Assembly: GCA_030710605.1 (NCBI GenBank)
Contig: CP092874.1
Coordinates: 23,263,007-23,327,006, forward strand
Reading direction: 5' to 3'
From: Cordylochernes scorpioides
Taxonomy: Eukaryota; Arthropoda; Arachnida; Pseudoscorpiones; Chernetidae
Length of the DNA stretch: 64,000 nucleotides
The notes under the pieces were generated by a model. The model saw nothing but the letters and a program-made list of their open reading frames with translations. It searched no databases and was not told the DNA's origin. Below are positions 57,892 through 64,000 of this stretch, piece after piece (within the stretch, counting starts at the first letter, position 1; each line of letters starts with the position of its first letter). Both the position numbers and the translations under genes were made by a program.

Positions 57892-60800
57892 TTTGACTTA
57901 TAGGAAGTGTACTAGAGCTAGTCGAATTTTGATCATAGTAAAATGTGTTAGGATGTAAGTTAAAGGCCCTAGATTGTGGTTTTAAAGAGATTTCAGTTTT
58001 TTTTTTTTTGAAGAAGCTATTCTGTATTAATAGCATGTTGTAATTTAACACCTGAGTTCGACAGTATATTTTGTTTTAATTTTTAATTGAAGGTTATGAA
58101 TAATGGTTCAACTTCAAGATTAATTAGGAAACCTAGATGCTTTAGATATCTGCTGTGCTTGTAACCAATTTCTCTGTGGAGAGACTTGAAACATGTGCTG
58201 GGTAAAAAGCCCCTATAACTCCTTGTTTTTTAAGTCATAGTCTAAAGGGGGTTTCTAATGAGAGTATGTAATGCAGTTACAATCTAAGAATTGATAGAGC
58301 AACGAGTAACCTCTGTTGTTAAACTTCAGAACGAGCTGGGTATCAAAAGCCCTATAAGTCCAAAGAAAGAGTTTAACTGAATAGCAGAGAAAGAAGAAGC
58401 GTTGGCAAAACACTTGTGGACCTATCATATATTGGCAATGAGGTAAATACTTGAAGTTCAGTTCGCTCCATTTAAGTGCTAGTTTGGAGATTCATTTGTT
58501 TAGACACCAAGTGTCAAGATAAGAAGATTTTCAAATTGTGAGACACACAGTTAAAGTGTTAGGTTAGATTTCAGCATTTGATTGTTAACAATCAATTTTA
58601 TTAATTTGTTTAAATATAAATAATGTTTATCCACGTATAGATAACTTTTATGTAGAGTTTGTATGAGGCATTTATTTAAGTCAGTAGGGCTTTAGTCCCC
58701 ACTTTGTTTTAATTAGATAACTTTATTTGATTTCTCATTGGTCCTGAAAGACTTTATTATTATTAGGGTTTATTTGATAGATAATTGTAGTACTTTGGCA
58801 TTTATAGCAATTTTTAACTATAGTATGAATGCAGTCTGCGAATGAAATATGTATGAATGGAATGACTAATGATTGTTGTCAAAGTTAAAAACTATTATAC
58901 TGTTAGACCAAATTTACTTTAGCATAGGATAAGGGAACCAATGGGTTCAATTTTAAATTTGATTTCTTTATTTGTTAGGAACGATAGCCTCACAGGGCTG
59001 TACAACTCTACTGTTAGGAAAGGTATTCGCTCCATTTTGTTAGGTCTCCCCTTTCGGGAGTATAAAAATTTTTGATTTCTATTACCAGGGTAACCAAGTA
59101 CTCTTTGTTATTTATATCATCTTGAATTTTAAGAGTCGTAGATAATGACCATGTCTCGATTCTCAGACTGGGGATTTGTGGAAGGTCACGGTCAGACCAA
59201 AAGCCTGCAAGTCCCCCCCTCATTAGAGGGAACGGAGAGGTATCAGGTGAACTTTGTGCTAGGTGGGGGGGATTCAGTTGCCGACGTCGCAGACTAAGTG
59301 TAAAGCGACGAAAACCTCGGGTAACCGATCTGACATCGTAATTTACGACGCTTTGAGCGTGACTGAGATGAGGGTGTTACAGTCGGGAGGTTGGAAAGGA
59401 TCGGCACGTTGGGAGCTCTTTTATATATATTGCGCAGCCTGTAACAAATTCCCCGATGGACGAGCTTAGAAAACATGCGCTGGGTAGAGAAATCGAATTC
59501 CCTGTAACTCCTTGTCTATAAGTAAAAGCCTAAAGGGGTTTTCTAATGAGGGTTAACAATTGAGCATGTAACGAACAAGTTATGATTAGACGAAGCGATT
59601 CCGTCTACAGATTTTTAGGTACCAGATAGCAAAGTGACAGATGGACTGTCCGGATTCTTTGCGTTTTATATCGCCCCCTGCTAGCAAGAGTTATTCACTT
59701 AATTAAAGACTATAGTCTGCCATACGTTTAGTTAGAACGAATTTAAGTCTAAACATCAATTAGTATATAGATTTTTTTTTTAGAGTAATTCATTATAAGA
59801 TAGGTTAAATTTTAAATTAATAGGATACAAAATGAACTTTTGAAGCAGATTGCCAGAACATGCCAATATAGCGGTCCAGATTTGAAGAGGAATTATTAAT
59901 ATTTTTTTTTGGGAAGATCGAATATAAAATATTTTTCGTTTTGAGACGGTAAAATGACCTAGAGCAATGGGTTATTTTGTTTTACAAGATTTGTTTTTCC
60001 AGAGAAGTACTAAGAACCCAGGTGGGAGGACATATATCACAAGATATGAGTTAGACCTAGTTTCTATCCATCATAATTATTTCAGAATTAGTTTAAGTAT
60101 TTTTTTTACTAAAGGGATTTTTTTTTTGGTCAAAGTTTATGAGTACACATTCTATGGATAAGCTAAACAATGTATAGTAGGGGTAAACTACATGTTAAAA
60201 TAAAGGACAAAAGTGGGAGAGATTTCAACCACAGGTAATGTAATTTGGAAGTAATCTGGTTGTGAGAGGCTTCCTTTTGTATTAAGAGAGGCAGGGAACA
60301 CGCCAGACAAACACTCCCAGTGACAAGTTAGTAAGGACAAGTTTTATTTTTGTTAGATATTACAAGAATTTTGAGATACTAGTGAGATAACCTGGACCCC
60401 TCAGTGCATATCTATTCGTTTATTATTTTTATATATCATATATCATATATTATTTTTTTATTATTATATCCACGTATATTTGTATATGTAGAAAGCACAA
60501 TTCATAGCATAGATATGTGTGACATTTTGGTAGCAGCGTTGTTACCATCTTCGGACAAATGTACCGAATAAAGATTTTTAATCACAATTTATATATTCAT
60601 TTGTATTCATTATATATATATGTATATCAAACCATTTTTTTTTATAGTAAATACCCATCTTAATATTCCTTATTTTTATCTAACATCGCGTATATCCATA
60701 TTGTTCCAATTTTTTTTTTTGCATGCATCGCATTCGTGCAGCTCGAATATGTATATTTTTTTTTTCGTTTCTGTTTTACACTATTATTTTTAATGTCATC

Positions 60801-61342
60801 GATAGGAGTTGCAACTTTAGATTTTTTTTATCATTGTCATTTTGAACATGTATAGCCATTCCTTCGCTGCCATATGTATCGTATAGAACTAATAAAGTTT
60901 TTTTTTTTTAGATGTGTTTTAGGAATTGGGCATGTCTACCATACAAACACAATTCCTTGGCGCCCATAATTATTATGTAAACCTGAATGGCATAAGAATC
61001 TGTTTTGCACAGAACCTGTGTATAGACCACCCCTTCTCCACCCACTGGGACTGCGGTCGGGGATGTGTGGACTCGACTCACATCTGGGTCAAGACTCCCT
61101 GGAATACAGACAGCAAAGGGATGGGCTCAGTATATTGCCCATAGAATGGTAGGGTAGAACTTCCTTCTGTAATCACGATGAATTAACCTGCCCCAGGTTC
61201 CATGGCCCGTCTGTTCCCCCTTTGCCGGAGTGACAGTGATTGCATAATGGTATCGTAAAAGAATGCATTTTTACCAATTTCATATTTTCTCATGGAATAT
61301 TTGATCAGATATGAATTGAAATAAACTCATTCTTTCACTCTG
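57892..61342 (+). other. G2 internal 3' region
   Basis: Aligned with G1 14072-22645. It preserves the empty site of Copia B near 59336-59345. The frame 59263-59469 (RSDIVIYDALSVTEMRV, then CAACNKFP) is open here and partly in G1. Blocks at 58190-58265 and 59470-59560 share GCTGGGTA, CCCTATAACTCCTTG-like and CTAAAGGGG words, an internal duplication also present in G1. The palindrome GGTAGCAGCGTTGTTACC occurs near 60529. No RT or Gag. Confidence 0.5.
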
Positions 61343-61355
61343 GCAGGGGAGGAAT
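61343..61355 (+). other. Polypurine tract of G2
   Basis: GCAGGGGAGGAAT abuts the right LTR, as in G1. Confidence 0.85.
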
Positions 61356-63322
61356 TGTTGGGTCACATTTCACCAAACAGACCCAACAAAGATGTAAACA
61401 TTCTTTTACATCCTAGGTACATACACGCAGTGTCTCGCCGAAAGTGTTTGGTGTACAGATGGATGCCCTACGGGAATGGCCGACGGTGGTTCAAAGACCA
61501 AGCCGGGGGGGGGAGACGCAGCCCTGGACACGATTCCAAGATCTACTGGAGGAGGATGATATCGGCCCCTGATTAAGATGGATACAGATGGATGTCCCAC
61601 GGCAATGGCCGACGGTGGTTCAAAGATCAAGCCGGGAGGGAGACGCAGCGCTGGACGCGGATACCCGTGGATACTAAGATATATCAAGGAAGGCACAGCC
61701 CTGACCAGGAGCCCGACGAAAACAGGAGCAGGAGTCCAACCACAACATAAGCAGAGAGCTGACGGACAGTGGAGAAGCCACCTCAACAAGAAGAAACGGA
61801 CATCCAGCATGCGACTTTGTAAAACCTACCTTTTAATTCTTGTATATATAACCTATGACATGACATTTTGATGGATGGGGACCATTTATTAATATTCTTG
61901 GGATTTCTTAAAGGAGAAATTAGCATATAAGTCTCTCAGAGGGGTAGCATCCTAAATTGGATTTTAATTCCATTGTTAATTTAAATTTATCTCTCAATAA
62001 GACAGATAAATTCTGAATTTGGTTAATATTTAGTAAGCCGTGTAAGAATATTTCTAATTCATAATTTTCCTTAAAAATAAAAATTTAATAAAATAATATT
62101 TTCTCTCAATAAGACAGATAAATTCTGAATTTGGTTAATATTTAGTAAGCCGTGTAAGAATATTTCTAATTCATAATTTTCCTTAAAAATAAAAATTTAA
62201 TAAAATAATATTTTCTCTCAATAAGACAGATAAATTTCATAAGCTGAGTTAGAATATTCTTAATTCATAATATTTTTCTAATAAAATATTATTTTTATTC
62301 CTTAAATTTTAACTGTAGTAATATTATTTTTCCTATTTAATATTTCGAGAATTTAGTATATTCAAGGTTTATTATTCTGTGGGAGTTAGAGATTGAGGGC
62401 GCTGAAAAAAAGGGATACCGGGCGAGATTTTTTGGGGGAGCTGGACCAAGGACCAGTCAGTTTTTGACGCGGCTTTCGAGGGGGGCGGACGGAAATTCCC
62501 CACCGGGCGAGAAGTAGGTGGCCGAGGCGTTTAGGTAAGTTCCACTCTAAAATTTTTATCGTGAAGACATATTTATATACATGACGAAGTCATGGTAGGT
62601 AGAAAGGATTGTTTTTTTTTTTTTTTTGATAAAGACGCCTTGCCATTTATAGCGAGTTCATAGTGAGAGAGGGACTTATTCATGTATTAATAGATAGATT
62701 ATTTCGCCCAAACAAGATCGCCTTGAAAGAGGTGTTATAGGCTCATATTTTACTTAACTATGTCATGTCATAGTAAATACAATTTGTTTTACATTGTATT
62801 TTTTTTTTTAATATATCCCTTATTTGTCGAATAAAAGTTGATGTGGTAAATTTTAATGTGTACTAATGTCTATATAAAATCACAGATCACACATGAACTT
62901 TGGTGCGTATGCTGTGGATATTGAGTGTATTATAAGAGGTTCATTGCCTTATCATAAACGGAGAATATGTATACACCTGAATTTCTTTATATGCTAAAGG
63001 AGATCAAGATATAAATGTTTTTATAATCGAAGCTCAATTACAAGACGAATGTTAATTCGAGTGTATACATTATTTACTGTGTATGATGTAATGTAAGAGC
63101 GTATCTTACGTCCCAAAAATGTCATCTTAAACAAATCACATATTTTGATTATTTATATGAGTTCCTGTGTTCGTCATACAATATCGAGTGTATACCTGAG
63201 TGTAAATTTGGTTATTATATATGCTGGTGTAAGTATTTGGCGAGTGTTACATTTGTATGTCTAAGTTAAAGGATGGAGTTTAGTCATCTAGATGTAGAAG
63301 GTCCTGGCTTTAGGACGCAACA
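61356..63322 (+). repeat. 3' LTR of G2
   Basis: Matches 45751-47716 with a few substitutions and homopolymer changes (for example a longer G-run near 61505, and AAAGGATGG for AAAAGATGG near 63267). The TATG duplication follows. Confidence 0.95.
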
Positions 63323-63338
63323 TATGTACAACAAAAAC

Positions 63339-63537
63339 AAAATATTTATTTTTTGGAAATTATGTGTATATGTTTAATTTATTTTTATTTTATAAATAAC
63401 ATGGTTTATTATTGATTTTAAAAGAAGGCCTGAGAGGCCGAACGCCAGTAATTGTGTAAGGAAAATAGGCGCCAGTAACTAAGGGTTAAATCTTGATTAA
63501 GTGTTTTCTAAACATGCTAAAACTTAAAGAAAGTATT
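63339..63537. other. Flank right of Copia C
   Basis: AT-rich, with GGCCTGAGAGGCC near 63427 and two GCGCCAGTAA/AACGCCAGTAA words near 63440 and 63468. No gene seen. Confidence 0.4.
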
Positions 63538-64000
63538 ATAAAACTATTTTAGAGGCGTAATATTCTTTTTTAAAATAAAACAATTTCTACTGTCCTTACT
63601 GCGATGGAAAAATTAAAGGGAGGGCCTGGCTCATCAGTGGTGAACCCTCCCAGCGGTTTCGCCAGTTTAATCTACCATACCGCTGTTATATTGCATTTTT
63701 GGAACTTCCTTTTATAGGTGACTGTTGTAAGACTCTTGGAATGGGTATTTTAGAAGAACTATGGACATAAGCTTTTAGGACAGCAGAATTAAATATAATT
63801 ATAAATATATAATATACTTCGAGCAATCGCTCTTCCGCAAATATCAAATTGTGTCTTTTATTACAACTCGCCATGTGTAAATAATCTGGACAAGGTGACT
63901 CGCGAGCTGTGCTCGAATGTAACACCTGCAAATTGAGATGAAATAAATAAATGCAATATAACAGCGGTATGGTAGATTAAACTGGCGAAACCGCTGGGAG
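63538..64000. repeat. Second copy of the short structured repeat, with inverted partial copy
   Basis: 63538-63812 is nearly identical to 45299-45575, then diverges. At 63949-64000 the segment holding ATGCAATATAACAGCGGTAT is the reverse complement of about 63610-63690, so two copies face each other and the window ends inside the second. The frame 63686-63931 (minus) is a chance ORF. Confidence 0.7.

Larger units (their letters stand above)
45751..63322 (+). mobile_element. Giant non-coding LTR element G2
   Basis: A 17,572-bp element with LTRs of 1,966 bp (45751-47716) and 1,967 bp (61356-63322), TSD TATG (45747-45750, 63323-63326), primer site, purine tract and TG...CA ends. The LTRs differ at only a few positions, so it is very young. 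Its first LTR bases, purine tract and 3' internal half (56670 on) are homologous to G1; its LTR body, tandem array and 50.7-56.6 kb segment are not. No Gag or Pol motif was found in any frame. It is inserted in the LTR of Copia C. Confidence 0.93.
34932..63333 (-). mobile_element. Copia element C, host of the second nested stack
   Basis: The left (3') LTR is 34932-35140 (209 bp). The right (5') LTR begins at 45231, is interrupted by a 305-bp repeat and by G2, and ends at 63333. The duplication AAAAC flanks it (34927-34931 and 63334-63338). Pol reads on the minus strand from 39092 to 35163. Inside the 5' leader is a BEL derivative (39118-44999). Several differences between LTRs, nonsense codons, frameshifts and a deletion show it is old. 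Confidence 0.93.

Overview
The window looks like arthropod nuclear DNA. It is AT-rich, has no operons, and is made almost entirely of transposable elements: Copia, BEL/Pao and Gypsy LTR elements plus Jockey-like, Penelope-like, IS630/mariner-like and pogo-like remnants. I found no convincing single-copy host gene, tRNA, rRNA or CRISPR array. The species cannot be told from the sequence.

Most of the window resolves into two nested stacks, each layer marked by TG...CA ends and a target-site duplication (TSD). Stack 1 (4234-29690): an old minus-strand Copia element (A, TSD CACTT) is split in its RT/RNase H region by a 20.8-kb LTR element (G1, 5128-25967, TSD TAAG). G1 is itself split by a young Copia (B, 15615-20272, identical 216-bp LTRs, TSD GTAAT). 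Stack 2 (34927-63338): a decayed minus-strand Copia (C, TSD AAAAC) holds a BEL/Pao derivative (39118-44999, TSD TAAAC), which holds a small Gypsy derivative (39140-41965, TSD TATAG). Copia C's upstream LTR also carries a 305-bp short repeat and a second giant LTR element (G2, 45751-63322, TSD TATG).

G1 and G2 are the most unusual content. They are related, have LTRs of about 3.3 kb and 1.97 kb, Lys-tRNA-like primer-binding sites and purine tracts, yet encode no recognisable Gag, protease, reverse transcriptase or integrase. Their LTR copies are nearly identical, so both moved recently, presumably in trans. They share hairpins at both LTR ends, a splice-donor consensus inside the LTR, and one indel-free 146-nt block that reads as a short exon ending in a C-x2-C-x2-C peptide.

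Other notable derivatives are the Gypsy element, whose protease is followed by a GC-rich four-knuckle CCHC/RGG and acidic-basic segment instead of RT, and the BEL element, whose ORF joins a Gag-like head through eighteen 14-residue repeats to the first residues of an RT. The remaining flanks (1-4233, 29691-34926, 63339-64000) hold decayed remnants: a Jockey-like element, an IS630/mariner-like transposase, a foldback repeat, a truncated BEL element, pogo-like ends and a structured short repeat.
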